A stretch of DNA of 64,000 bases, taken from assembly GCA_011009095.1 (NCBI GenBank), contig VTPC01007440.1, forward strand, positions 1 through 64,000, read 5' to 3'. The notes beneath the pieces were generated by a model, which saw nothing but the letters and a program-made list of their open reading frames with translations, was not told the DNA's origin and made no database searches. The position numbers and the translations under genes were made by a program. The stretch comes from Ignelater luminosus (lineage: Eukaryota; Arthropoda; Insecta; Coleoptera; Elateridae). Below are positions 35,212-47,600 of this stretch, piece by piece (positions within the stretch are counted from its first letter, which is position 1; every line of letters begins with the position of its first letter).

Positions 35212-37407
35212 AAAGATATTGAAGAATATATAGGTAAAGAAGGAGAAGAAACCAGAAATAATAATGGCATAAAAATCATAAAAATGTGTTTAAAAAATGA
35301 CCTTATAGTAACAAATACAAAGTTCAGACACAAAGAAATACATAAATATACGAGAGAAGTACAAAGCAGAAACGAAAGATCAATATTAGACTACTTTCTA
35401 GTGAGAAGACAAAAGTGGGAAAAACATAAAGGATGTAAAAGTTATACGAAATGCAGATGTTGGGAGTGACCACTACATGGTAAAAATGGAATTAATAAAT
35501 CGGAAGATTGAAAAGAGTGATAAGAGGAAAAAGAATAAATGAAAAAATAATGAGCTATAAATTAAAAGAAGAAAATCTTAAAAAGAAATATCAGGAAAAA
35601 ATAGAGACTACATACAATCAAAGACAAGAAATAAAAGGAGTGGAAGAGAGATGGTCAGAATTTAAAAATATAATACTAGATGCAGCGAAAGAAACATGTG
35701 GAGCAACGAAAATATCTAATAAAAATATGAAAAGAACGGAATGGTGGAATACAAGAATAATAGAGATACTCAAGAACTATGAGAAATATAAGGAAATGAG
35801 AGCAAAAGTTAAATTAGTAATTAAAGAAGCGAAACAAAAATCATGGAGTAAATTTGGTGAGAAAATGACAAGAAATTCCAGAGAAAGCCAAAAACTATTT
35901 TATGGAACACTAAAACAACTGAGAATAAAGAATAAAGAAAGCAGAATAATCACCGACGAATATAATATAATGGAAAGATGGAAAGAGCACTTTAGAGAAC
36001 TAACAGAAGAACACACTGAAGCCAAGGACGTAAAAGAGATTGAGACTGTAACACAGGAAAAGGTAATACAAGCAATACAAAAACTAAAATCAGGTAAAGC
36101 AGCAGGAAGCGACAACATAACAGCCGAAATATTAAAATGAGTGAAGAAGAATTTAAACAGTTAACAAAACTAAAGAACGAAATAATCATAGACATGAAAA
36201 TACCGAAAGAATGGAATAATGGTATAATATTACCAACACACAAAAAAGGAAATAAAAGAAATTGTAGCAATTATAAGGAAACAACGCTATCGGGTACACC
36301 AGGAAAAGTACTTGCGAGAATACTTAAAGGTAGAATAAGAAAGAAAATCGAAAGCACTTTAGAGGATTCGCAATGCGGTTTCAGGCGATGAAGAAGTACT
36401 CAAGACGAATATTTACCAGAAGACAAATGAGTGAAAAATCAATAAATAAAAACAAAGATGTACATATATGTTTCCTTGATATAGAAAAAGCATTCGATAA
36501 TATACTAAGAAGGGATATAGGAAAAACGCTAAAAAACAAAGGAATAAAAACAAAATGAATAAGAATAATACGAGAGATGTACAAGGATAATAAAAATACT
36601 AAACTAAAAATAGGACATTGGCAGATGAAACCGATATATGTAACGGAACTAATGTTTGCTGATGATATGGCAATAGTAGCCAACTCAAAGGAATGCCTTC
36701 AATCAAACCTAGAAATATTAAACAGTGAGCTTGAAAAGATAAGTATAAAAATAAATATCTAAAAAACAAAAAGCATGATAAATCTGCAGAAAACAAGAAA
36801 CACATAATACAGATAAGAGGGAGACGAATTGAACAAGTAGAAAGTTTCAAATACTTAGGTTCAGTGATAGATTGCAAAGATAAAATCTATAAAGAAATAA
36901 ATGATAGACTACGTAAAAAGAGAAAAAATTTTAACCGTTTTAGAACAACATTTCTAGGAAGAAAGGAAATACCAAAATCAATACAATTAGAAGTACTACA
37001 AAAAGTAGTGAGACCAACAATAACATATATCAGCAAGACATGGATACTAACTGAAAAACATAAGTCGAAATTAAACGCAATGGGGATGAGATATGTAAGA
37101 AGAATAGACATCAAAACAAAGAGGAATGGAATAAGAAACGATACTTTTAGACAAAACTTCAAACTAAAATCTATCAGTGAAAAAATCGCAGAGGGTCAGT
37201 TAAGATGCTTCGGTCATGTCAGACGATAGACTAACAAAGAAAGTGTACAAAACGCGAGTGTCTGGTAAAAATAAAAACGGAAGGCCTAGAAGAATATGGA
37301 ACGACAGTATTAAAGAAGAAGCTACAAAAAGAAATATTCCATGGGAAGAAATAAAACAGCAAACATATGACAGAAAAAGATGGAGAGAAAAAATCCAGAT
37401 GAATTAA
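35212..37407 (+). pseudogene. LINE endonuclease-RT polyprotein, broken
   Basis: The endonuclease end includes MCLKNDLIVTNTKFRHKEIH and ERSILDYFLVRRQ (35284-35469). The linker ORF (35508-36140, 210 aa) ends with IQKLKSGKAAGSDNITAEIL, the RT start. RT words follow: WNNGIILPTHKKGNKRNCSN, GTPGKVLARIL, DVHICFLDIEKAFDN and LMFADDMAIVANSKE, so the catalytic FADD is intact. The stretch normally holding the GxRQGDxLSP motif is missing between 36600 and 36640, indicating an internal deletion. The tail gives VSGKNKNGRPRRIWNDSIKE and ends at 37407. Confidence 0.8.
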
Positions 37408-37490
37408 TAAAACTCGACTCCATCAGCCTCAACACCTCACGGTAGACCAGGCAAAGGATTACGAAAGAAAGAAAAAAAAACTTACGGGTC
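35212..37490 (+). mobile_element. APE-type LINE, 5'-truncated and degraded
   Basis: Order: the 3' half of an APE endonuclease, a linker, a reverse transcriptase and a C-terminal tail, ending in an A-rich simple tail (GAAAGAAAGAAAAAAAAAC near 37463-37482). It resembles the 18.8 kb LINE in type but not in sequence. It is very A-rich on the sense strand. Confidence 0.8.
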
Positions 37491-39589
37491 AAACCTCGAA
37501 TATTATTATTCCTACAGATTAGATGTTCGGATTTACCTTAACTAGATAAGATTGTAAAATCTAGAAGTTCATTCATGGACATTTGAACAATCGTAAACTT
37601 TGAAATTTTACAGCCAATAATTAAGTAATTCTAAGATTTAAACCTACATAACGCTACTATGTTATTGTAAAATAAATGTGATATAGAAACATAGTAAAGT
37701 ATCAGTGTGTTCCATTTAAAAAACTAAGTAAATTATTCCGCAATCACCCGGCACAATACCAAGTTTTTTTTTACAATTCTACCAATTCTGACACGATAAC
37801 TAGAAAAATAAAAGAGCCTTCTCTGTTTTCATTCTTTTATTTGTCCTGTAGATTAAATTTATTTTCTAGTTTCAAAAGGATGCGTCTGACATTCAGCGAA
37901 AAAGTCGCTGATAGATTTTCCAAGACAATGCAAAAATATTATTTTAATTCTAAAAATAGTTAATATCACACACGGAAGATTATGAGATGTGATTCTGATA
38001 CTGATAATACTGATGTCAGAGGTCCTGTTACAACTTTCTGGCTAACCTAGTGAAGATATCGAGACATTTTTCATCTGTCTACTTAAATATGAAAGGAACT
38101 AACTAATGAGTGACTATTTTTTTCAAAGGTCGTGGTCATCAAGAATTATTGGTGATGGTTATGTACAGATTTTTCCTTGATCTTACTTTTTCATTGTAAT
38201 TGATCGTGTAGATTCTTAAGAAAATGCAGGAAAAAGAATAAGACTAAAACTTATACTTTGAAACATAAAAAAACATGCTTTATAGGTATAATTTAAATAT
38301 CTTTTGCCTCATTTATGCTAACAAGAACTAAATCACTTTAGAAATGTGTGATCGGATCTATAAAAAATTAGACAAGTGTATATTTGTCAGAACTAGTAGT
38401 AGCAAACCAAAAGAAAAAACAAATAATACAACAAAACAAGAAAAACAACAACAAAAAAACCAACAAAATAAGAGAATGACCAAGAGACAAAAGTAAAGTT
38501 ATTTTTGTTTTACACTGATTTAAGATTAAGCAAGTTTAAAATTCACATAAATTTCATAATAAATTTTCATTAATTTGCTGTTTTTAGCTACAACAAAAAA
38601 TCAAAACAGAAAAAACTATTGCAATAACCAGTTTTTAAAAATATAAATAAAAATCTTCATTGTATAATTACTAATATTACTAGCCAAACAAGTATTTTAG
38701 AATGTGGTTGTAGATAATTTCTACCTTTTTCATTTTGCATTTATATTATAAATTGATTTATATAGATAGATAAGATTTATTATTAGTTTAAAACCATCCT
38801 TTCTTCACGATGTAAATATTTTTGTTATCTTATTCACAATAACTCGTGAGACTTCAACGTTACATCAGCACACAAACCTTCCAGCACTTTCATAAATTAA
38901 TACAAAATGTACTTTACCATTTAATTCTGTTTTATCATGTTTAAATACCCATTATTCATCCGAATTGCTAGAACCCAAATTATGATTAAGGGTAAAAAAT
39001 CACGAAAATCCAATGTAATTACTTTAGAACTATGAATGATTCAATACCAATTATGATTCACTTACGGAAGTAGCTATAAAATCTTCTTTTCCAAAAAATC
39101 GTCCTTGACGAATTACTTTAAAATAGTGTTCATGATTAAATAACTGAACCTTAGTGCCTGTATGATGGTGACGTAAACTAACTACACAATAAAATAAATA
39201 TCAAGATGATGTAACAAATACGAAATTGTATCTAATGATTGAATGTAGTTATAGAGATAGATCATGATTTCTCAGGATCACTTTCTGACAGGGTTTTTTA
39301 TAATCAACATAATCATCGTGCCAATAAAGAATCTAACGTCCCAAGACCGTCTACAAGATCAATATCAAATCAAAGTAAACCAGTGCAAGCTTCAAGAGTT
39401 TACATACATATTATTTCGAGTATTACTAGTGCTGTTCGAATGCCCACAGTAAATCCTTTTTATTTGGTTTTATTTCAATTTAAAATTACTTTTGCCTACC
39501 TAATAAAATAATGTTTATAATAATACAACTCTTTAAATAGCTTCAATAGACGGATAAATCGAAATGATGCGAAAATAGTTCATAATATC
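37491..39589. other. Unassigned AT-rich sequence
   Basis: No gene recognised. There is a low-complexity A/C stretch at about 38400-38465. The ORFs at 39239-39511 have no recognisable domain. Confidence 0.5.
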
Positions 39590-39835
39590 CGCGGGTTTTA
39601 CTTCCGATGTGGCTATACAAAGCAACGGAACTACAGCCCACGGCCCCCTGCGACCATCACAACCTCTAATTATCCGCATATTTAATATTATATAAGGTCT
39701 AATGTACATTAATAACCAGCGTGAGAGTATAAATCATAATGGACAGCCGAAGAAATATGAATCCATTCAAATGCAGGGCGCACAATAACCACTAACGAGA
39801 TATATTGAAATTGAACCGGCCCATAGCATCCACGT
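39590..39835. other. GC-richer block, possible conserved non-coding element
   Basis: A block of about 240 bp of mixed, non-repetitive, GC-richer sequence (ACAGCCCACGGCCCCCTGCG near 39631) stands in AT-rich DNA with no coding potential and no transposon ends. Its texture suggests host regulatory DNA, but this is inference. Confidence 0.25.
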
Positions 39836-41073
39836 TGATTGTTATTATACATTTGCCTTTAAGTGTTTTTCATCACTCACTACACTCCCGGAAAATTAAT
39901 TATGCTCAGGCATTGAATGGAATGTGGATCGTTTCGTTTTATTTGCTCTTTCACTTAAAAATGCTTGTGTTTATTTTTGAGGTTAATCGCTTTTACCAAA
40001 TTAAACTGGAAAATTCGTTTTATCTTCTTCGTTTATAGAGTGGCATTCACAGAAAATTTACGAATTGTAATTAATAAAGCGATCAAGATTTGATAAGACA
40101 AAATTGGAATATAAAAGATAATTCTAGTATGTAGTTGAAACATTTTGTTTTAAGTAATTAATAACGAGAAATATTGAAAGATAATTAAAACAAACAATAA
40201 ATAAAAATTTTAAAAATAGCTGATTCGGTCAAAGACTTTCACTTCTATCCAGAAGAACATCCTAGAGTAACTTTGTAATTCATGTTTCATTTTTAATTTA
40301 ATTACAAAATTAATGATGATATTTTAGTTGTGACACGTAAACACAAAGATGCCCTTGTGTTTGATATCCTTCGAAATTGCATCAGTGAATTTTGGATGAA
40401 AATGAAAGTACTGTACAGTTGCGACAAAGATATTTTTAATTTGCCAATATTTATAACAATTATGAAAATTTGTTTATTAGAATTTCTAAAATAGAATTTT
40501 TATCAACATGTGTAATCTAGAAGACTCTTTAATTTATCTTTTCATTGTGTAATAGTTAAAGAAATAGGACGATATCTGTTAACATCTGAGTCTGATTTTA
40601 TATTAGACAGTTGCAATAATTTGTGCAGATCTGATAAGAAATAGTATCACGTTTTTCCATACTCAAAAAACATCAACATTGTACTTATTCAACTTGGTTT
40701 GTAATAGAAAAGGTGGGGGAATCCTCCATTTAATTTCGAATGTCATGTGGGAGAATGTACTGATGTTACTTTTAGCAACGTAGATTGTGAGTTGGACATT
40801 GCAGTGTTTGCTTTAAATGTAGAGGTAGAGGTTGAGTTCTCCTTATCTCAAACATAATCAGTTTTTTACCACTTTCTTGAATTTAATATGGCACTGGAGA
40901 TTATAGCGCACTTTTCTCATGGCCTTCTCTCGGTTTCTAGAATCACTCGTCTGGAATTAAACAAGTCAATTGTGTTTTGTTTCTACAGAAGCAATCTTTT
41001 TAGAAGTTGAGTTTGAAACAATATGGAATTACTGGTTACAGTATATATAGGTTTTTCTCGTAAAGGTTATTAC
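39836..41073. other. Unassigned AT-rich sequence
   Basis: No gene or element recognised up to the BEL target duplication at 41074. Confidence 0.5.
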
Positions 41074-41142
41074 AGTATTGTTGTCTTTGAGTTGCTTTTA
41101 ACTCAAGCTGGTAATAAAATTCACTTTAAGCTTTAATTATTG

Positions 41143-42399
41143 CAGTGGCGGCTATTAGGGTGAAGCAAGTGAAGCGCCGATTAACCTATTTTTTTTCTTT
41201 CAATAATTTCTAATATTTAAATACTTAAGTAATTTCGTTTCTTAGTGTAAAATAGTAAAATCTTGAATAAAATTAGTCACGAGAGTAATGCAATTAGCAT
41301 GAGATACTCAAAACACAAATCACAGACGTTCTACCTGCCCCTGTTATGGACCAACACGAACGCAAAGCATAAGGACACTTACACTAAGCTTAACGATGAG
41401 TTAAAGCAGTTGAAGCGATATGAAAATGGTAGGCGAACGTTTCAACAAGAAAGACGCGTTGCCCTGACAACAGACTTCCTACGCGGTCGTATGCAGTACA
41501 AACACCGGCGATATTGGCCGAGCCAGAAGCGTTTTTAAAGAAAACGAACAGCGATTCACTATAAGTATACAGTTTTCAGATACGGTGGATCGCGTCGGTT
41601 ATACGTTGCATTTTTTAGTAGTTTGACGGTGTTTTCAGTTTTTACGTCATTTAAGATTATCCAAGGAGAATTTCAGTTAAAAAGAAACGAAACTGAATGT
41701 AAGACAATATTTAATGAAGCTTTTATTAACACACATATTAATCAAAGAAGGCAAGTTGGAGGTGCCTTGTCTGACGAACAAATATTCGAAAGTTATAAGT
41801 TGCTATTTTATGAAATCTTAAATATCATTCTGATGCAAATAGACACTAGATTTCAAAACATGAATAAATTGTTATTCATTTCTCTTGCTGACGTTTCTAA
41901 GTTTCATGAATATTCTAAATTATTACCAACGGAAAAACTTCATAATTTGAAACAAACATATTTCAGTTTATTTAGTGCTACGAACATGCAAAGACTGAAA
42001 AACGAATTAGACCTTATATATTCTGATCAGCAGTATAAAAGCAAGAACCTCCAGGAAGCAATGCTTTTGTTGCACGACAATAAACAAATATTTAAAAAAG
42101 CTCATAAATTATCTTGTCTGATTCTTATCATACCATCAACAAGTTCGTCAGTAGAACGAAGTTTCTCGAGCTTGAAAAGAATCAAATCATACTTGCGCAA
42201 TTTAATGGCGCAGGAAAGACTTTCATATTTAGGAAGAATATCCATTGAAAAAGGACTCAACCATTTTATGATGATGTCATCAACAAGTTTGCTGCCTTGA
42301 AAGATCGAAGAATAGATCTCGTCTACAAAAGGTTACATTTTTCATTGTTGTAGGTATTTTACTGATTTTGGGATGAGACAAGCACCTTTTATCTTGTTA
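41143..42399 (+). mobile_element. hAT element remnant (ZMYM1-like transposase), nested in BEL LTR
   Basis: The left end CAGTGGCGGCTATTAGGG is a typical hAT end. It is flanked by AATTATTG (41135-41142) on the left and AATTTTTG (42400-42407) on the right, an 8-bp target duplication with one mismatch. The right end does not mirror the left, so the terminal inverted repeat has been lost or has diverged there. The element carries only the C-terminal part of a transposase, so most of the coding sequence is deleted. Confidence 0.8.
41623..42300 (+). pseudogene. hAT transposase C-terminal part (225-aa ORF)
   Basis: The ORF contains FHEYSKLLPTEKLHNLKQTY and later the hAT dimerisation region: IPSTSSSVERSFSSLKRIKS, YLRNLMAQERLSYLGRISIE. 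This matches the C-terminus of ZMYM1-like hAT transposases, including the conserved Glu of SVERSFS. The BED/TTF zinc finger and the first catalytic Asp region are absent. The Met at 41623 is simply the first in frame. It is a deletion derivative, unlikely to be an active transposase. The short ORF at 41263-41538 upstream has no recognised domain. Confidence 0.85.
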
Positions 42400-42555
42400 A
42401 ATTTTTGTTTATTTCTAATCTGGCCTCGTGATCTGGCCCGCAACTGTGTCTTGTGGTGTTCTATATCAAGACTGCTGTTCTGTAGCCTGTCCTCTAGGGT
42501 TGCTACCCCACCAACGTTCGAGCATGACGCTCGATTAGGCGAACGCAGCCGAACA

Positions 42556-42567
42556 TCCTCCCCCTAC
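42556..42567 (-). promoter_or_regulatory. BEL polypurine tract
   Basis: Minus-strand GTAGGGGGAGGA directly precedes the 3' LTR start TGTTCGGC, the expected plus-strand primer. Confidence 0.85.
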
Positions 42568-42570
42568 AAA

Positions 42571-42740
42571 ATAGCTAGATACCGTATCTAGATACCGTAT
42601 CTAGATACCGTATGTAGATACCGGATCTAGATACGATAATTATATTTTGTATCTGAATCTAGATACAATTATGAAAATGAATCTTGTATCTGTAACTAGA
42701 TACATTTTAGCTGTACCTTTAATGGCAGATGTATCTTTAC
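42571..42740. repeat. Partial GTATCTAGATAC-rich repeat with 13-bp tandem units
   Basis: Units of 13 bp (AGATACCGTATCT) start at 42577, 42590, 42603 and 42616, so the perfect 12-bp palindrome GTATCTAGATAC recurs at the unit joints. The following sequence (GATAATTATATTTTGTATCT) matches the MITE at 42938-43121. The ends are not intact. Confidence 0.85.
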
Positions 42741-42937
42741 TTAAATAATTAGAAAATTTTGCAGTTTTGTAAACAGTTAAACTTTTAAATCTGCTTTTGT
42801 CATCCCTTTCCAGGTGAAGATAATTTATGGCAATAAATTTTGTAAATTCTCTTTATAAACGAATCTTAACAAAAATTTATTTTTTAATTTAGTTTGTCGT
42901 TTAGAAATTTCTAGTTTCTTTGAAGTAAGCTATATTT

Positions 42938-43121
42938 AGTAATGGGTATTATTTAGATACAAAGTATCTAGATACTGTATCTAGATACGATAATTACATC
43001 TTGTATCTGAATCTAGATATAATTATAAAAATGTATCTTGTATCTGTTACTAGATACAATAAACATTTGTCTATCTATATCTGTATCTAGATAAAATATT
43101 ATTGTATCTTACCCATCACTG
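42938..43121. mobile_element. Palindrome-rich hAT-like MITE
   Basis: The right end, reversed, reads CAGTGATGGGTAAGATAC. The left end reads AGTAATGGGTATTATTTAGATAC-like, an imperfect inverted repeat. The flanks GCTATATT (left) and GCTATGAG (right) share their first five bases, consistent with a decayed 8-bp target duplication. The body is built from TATCTAGATA-type palindromes and has no ORF. It is probably mobilised by a hAT transposase. Confidence 0.65.
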
Positions 43122-43267
43122 GCTATGAGTCTTCAATATAATTAATGATATGTTAGAGATGAGCAAGATAACAAAATTGCTATACATAAAACATAATAAA
43201 CAAAGGTAAAACAAAACTCATGGATATAATTATATATACAATAAAGAAATTAAAATTTAAATTCAGT

Positions 43268-44097
43268 CTTTCACACCTTCATCGATTAATGGTAAAAAAC
43301 ATAATTTGGTGATTGCCCGTTTTTTCACGCCACTTACAGGTTTAAAAGACATCACTCTCACTCTTTGGTCTAAACTCGGGTGGAATTCGATGACCTGACC
43401 TAGGCTCCACTATAGTGGCGGCGTGTCTTCGTTCTTCGGCAGTGCCAGATCTCCGACCCTGGGACAACGATTTTGTCTTGTCCATTTATTTCGTTGCTGG
43501 AGAGTATGCAGATATTCTTCTGACCATCTTTTCCAAAAATGTTGGCGTAGCAACGAAACATGCTGCCATTTGGACAGGCGGTTTAATGTAATGTGTTGGA
43601 GATTGGGTTCCACAGGAGCGTTCATTGCATCTCTAATAAGAAAGTGACTAGTGGTTAATGGTTGCAGGTCGTTAGGATCAAGACTGGGTGGGGAAATAGG
43701 CCTCTATTTGAGTCAAAAGAGTGTATAGTTGCTCATAATTTAAAGTAGCTTTACCGATAATTCGTTTTAGATGGTGTTTGGCAGATTTAATTCCTGCTTC
43801 CCAAATACCATCCATATGTGGTGATCTAGAAGGGATAAAATGCCAAGTGATGTTATATTTACTCACCTCATTTACTAAAACTGAATTTTCTTCCGTAATT
43901 GTTTTAATGATTGCCTTTACTTCCCTATCAGCACCCGTAAAGTTGATTGCGTTGTCTGAATATATGTTCAGTATGTTGCCTCTGCGTGCTATGAAACGCT
44001 TTAGTGCTCCCAGAAAAGATTCTGTATCTAATCTGGTGACCAACTCTAAATGTACCGTTTCAAAATATTTGTTTTCAAATTCTATTCTTTCTTGCAT
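43268..44097 (-). pseudogene. BEL/Pao pol C-terminus: integrase and DUF5641
   Basis: The integrase part (43678-44097) has VHLELVTRLDTESFLGALKR, FIARRGNILNIYSDNAINF (second catalytic Asp) and HMDGIWEAGIKSAKHHLKRI (catalytic Glu). The first Asp and the zinc finger are missing because the upstream part is deleted. After a stop at 43678 the frame shifts to the DUF5641 tail (43410-43625: LSKWQHVSLLRQHFWKRWS, EYLHTLQQRNKW, VGDLALPKNEDTPPL), which continues past another shift to SFKPVSGVKKRAITKL near 43300. This is the standard C-terminus of BEL pol. It is inactive. Confidence 0.9.
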
Positions 44098-44440
44098 TTC
44101 GATACCTTTTTCATCTACCGTGGCAGATTTTTCTATTTTAAATTGAATTTCATCGAATTCATTATATGTATGGTGTATTTTTCTAACCTGATTAATAGCT
44201 GTATTGGATCAGGAATGGAATCTCCATCAAACATTTGTAAATAATTTTAACTCTGATCTTGAGGCATGATAAGTGGATAATTATAAGAAAGGTTATAAAG
44301 GAATGGTCACTAACCTTATTCAGTTCTGATTCCGTCTACGTCTGTTGATTATTGATTGCTGATGCTTTGTTTATGATGATTATTTGATGCTGATCTTGCT
44401 TTGGATACTTGTATGCTTCGATCCGGCTCAAAGACCAATA

Positions 44441-44638
44441 TGTTGTGTTTTGAGTTGCTTTTAACTCAAGCTGATAATAAAACTCACTTTAAGCTTGAAT
44501 GATTGTTTATTGATATAATGATCTGGTCTGGTCTCGTGGTGTTCTATATCGAGACTGTTGTTCTGTAGCCTGTCCTCGAGGGTTGCTACCCCATCAACGT
44601 TCGAGCATGACACTCGATAAGGCGAGCGCAGCCAAACA
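44441..44638 (-). repeat. BEL 5' LTR (uninterrupted copy, 198 bp)
   Basis: It matches 41079-41142 plus 42400-42555 across its length: TTGAGTTGCTTTTAACTCAA, GTGGTGTTCTATATC, CTGTTCTGTAGCCTGTCCTC, GTTCGAGCATGAC. On the minus strand it is followed by TATTGGTCTTTGAGCCGGAT, a plausible primer-site region. Confidence 0.9.
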
Positions 44639-44643
44639 AGTAT

Positions 44644-47600
44644 GATCTTGCAGTAATATGTGGTGTTGATGTTACTCTGACCTTACTCCTTTACATTGCA
44701 AGTTGTAACGTCATTTTACAATTCTACGTTATCTTAACAATTTCCGTTTATTAAATTTGTTGTTGAAAGCATTTTCCCATTTATTCTGCACCATGTTTAT
44801 TTTAACACACGTGTGGCTCTTTCTGAAGATTGTACTACCGCACCTCAGTTGTGTGAATGTCTTGGAATCGTACTGGCCAGACGCTGTTTCGAGTTGATTT
44901 TGTTTTAACATAGGTAAATCTACACCTACTTTCCACCGCACAGGGGCGCGTTGTGCCCATATACGGTCCCTGCGTGATCCCGTCTTTCACGGAACGTCTG
45001 TGGGCTCGGAGAGTGTCGACTTGGCATGTTACAGGTTTCAACAGGCGAGGAGCGTTCCATTATATAGACAGGGGTGTTTGTTTCGCTATTTGTATTCCAC
45101 TTATGTTTAGTACGATTGCTGTCTTTGAGTTTTAGCTTGCTTGACGCGCACGGGGAAGCGCACGAACAGATAGAGTTGAGTTTCACCTTCGAGTACATTA
45201 AAAGAGATGTCACTAAGATCATTCTGCCGCAAAATCGTACCGTTTGTGCTGAAGAATTTATTAAAGCTCACTGAAAGTATCGTGTATGAAGAGACGCGAG
45301 GGTCATCGACCATTCCGCTAGCCGTTTACGTCAAGCACATTTGAGAGAAAACTGACTACCACATCCCGTCTCGATTGGACACTACTTGTTTGGTTAGATT
45401 TAAGGTAATTCTGAGCTGATAAATGTATTTGTCATTGCTGGCTTTGTTTGTTTTTTTAACGCACGTAAGTTAGATTTCAGCGATTTTTTGTTGTAAAGTC
45501 AGATAGTAAAATCTTGTAATTTTGTTATTATAACCTTTATTTAAGAGGTTTCGTTTTCTTGCTATGGTATAAGTGGTCTAAATTTATTACAGAGACTGTG
45601 ATAAAATTAATTTTGTTTCCTTAATAAATAGTGTGGATATACTTTAGTGCATTTTGTTATTTACTGTTTCTTAACTTTTCATTGAAAGTAAACATATTTA
45701 TCTGTTCTGATAACGTTGTACAGATATTGTGATCAGATATTTGGACCAGCGCATGGCACGCTGAAGGAGTAGTTTTCTTTTGTTTTATGAGCAAAATTTT
45801 AGATTGATCACTGCTGCCTGGAGTGATTGATAACCATCCGTTACTTTATGTAGATTTGCAGTATAAGCTGGTTAAGCTGCTTAAGCAAACCTCTGCAAAT
45901 TGTTTAAGCAGGAAGCAGGGCGTTCTATTTATATATTTACGTATTGGGAGCGTTTTGTGGTGAGGGGTCGCACCAGAGAATGTACCGATTTTGCCATTAC
46001 TTCTGGCGTACATACCGATTTTGACATCTTAAAGCTATAAGTAAGATTTTTTTATTGAATCCCAATTTAATCTATCTTTGATTTCTTTGGGAACCCCCTC
46101 TTCTCCGACGTTTTGAACTACTGTGAGCACGACCTTTGATTTGAGTAGGCATTAAGGCCACTTTTTCTGGTTTTGCTCGTTACAAAGTTTTCTCAGCATT
46201 ACCCATCGGACGTCCACGTCCCAGGGAAGAAGCTAAAGCTGCTGTCGGGTGTGTACTCTCTCTGCTTACTTGGTGGTTTGGCTTACCAAGCAGAGGACCG
46301 GTTTCAGAATTTGTGACGAGACAATACAGTAGCGAAAGAATTAATCTTTCAACTCTTTTTTGTGTCCTGAAGCAATCGCTTTACTTGCTTTACCTCTAAA
46401 GTAGATACTGACTAAACACCCCCAAGACGCGCTATCAGTAGGTTTGTTAGTTATCAAAATCTTTACTACTTTACTACAGCCACAGTTTCACACTTCCGTC
46501 CCTCACCTTGCTTCTCCCCACAGCGCGCGAGTAGGGGTTTGGTTCTGAGAATAATCATTTTGCTATCACAATATAGTTTCACTACCTTATTGGGACCTCC
46601 ACCATCGACACGCAACACCATAGTATGATCACGAGTTTAAATTATTGCGAACAGATATTTATCTGATAAAGATAGTTTCAAGGTGATAGATTCAATACAC
46701 TAAAAAGACATTTCATTTACTATATCAAGCATTGTAACAGTAGCAACCTTATTAGAGTCTACACGAGCTAGCTACGCAAAGATAGACTGCAACTGTAAAA
46801 GACAGTGTACTTCCGCTACAGTAAATGCGGATGGGTATGGACATTTTACAGTCATGACCAGAATACAAAGATTTGACACACCTAACACTTCTCTCGATTA
46901 CAATAGTAGTTTTCTCTAATATTTACCTTCTATAATCAAACTCTAATCAAGGCAGGACAAGACAACAAAAACAAGAGACGATACAACATCTAACAACTCT
47001 TCCACAATTGGTCTGAATGGACCAGGTCTACGTCTTGTACTTCTAGAAGTATTTTGAGAGTCTCTCCAGTCACTCCCATAAAATTACATCTCATATCGTT
47101 ACTTGGTTATGTGTCTGTATCGTGCTTGAGCCAGTCCTGTGAACAACTCCAGACTTTTGATAACTATGTTTAGTTGACTTCTTTATTAATATTAATAAAA
47201 ACTGCAGAGAGCAGAATATTCATTGAACTATCAACCAACTGACTCTAACTACTAGCAGTGCCTGAGTGAGGGTCAAGCCATAGTGGATTCTCAAGCAGCC
47301 CATTAGATCTTGAATCACGTCAAACATAGTAGTTTTAACTCACGCCTTTCACCAATAAAACACTACTGCTTGACGCTTGAACAATGGTAGGGCTCAAGTT
47401 GAGGCTTGATACCAGACTTGTACGAGACTTTACTAAACTGTTTGTTTTTGCCTAAGTCAAGATTGATTTGCTGCTTAAATGGAGGTTTCATTGTGTCTTG
47501 ACTCTAAGAAAAGTTAACATCTTCCGATGATCCTGTCTTACGATGAAGTACTAGGTTATGTATGGAGGTACAGTTTTACAAAGTATGTGTGCCTCGGAGA

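Larger units (their letters stand above)
41079..42555 (-). repeat. BEL 3' LTR split by the hAT insertion
   Basis: The LTR parts are 41079-41142 and 42400-42555. Removing 41143-42399 restores a sequence co-linear with 44441-44638 (with a short local insertion near 42420). This shows directly that the hAT landed in the LTR. Confidence 0.9.
41079..44638 (-). mobile_element. BEL/Pao LTR retrotransposon, internally deleted, with nested insertions
   Basis: Two LTR copies begin TGTTTGGC/TGTTCGGC on the minus strand and end ...ACAACA. They are flanked by the same 5 bp, AGTAT, at 41074-41078 and 44639-44643, a perfect target duplication. Between them lie a purine tract next to the left LTR and the end of BEL pol (integrase and DUF5641) on the minus strand. 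Most of gag, protease, RT and RNase H is gone. A hAT remnant sits in the left LTR, and palindrome-rich MITE sequence lies between the purine tract and pol. Confidence 0.9.

Noticed and set aside
44729-45313. Several short ORFs on both strands
   Set aside because: No known domain and no consistent frame. The sequence is GC-richer, which alone lengthens random ORFs.
46040-46290. Minus-strand basic peptide stretch (GRGRPMGNAEKT...)
   Set aside because: Suggestive of a coding relic, but stops interrupt it and I cannot match it to a family.
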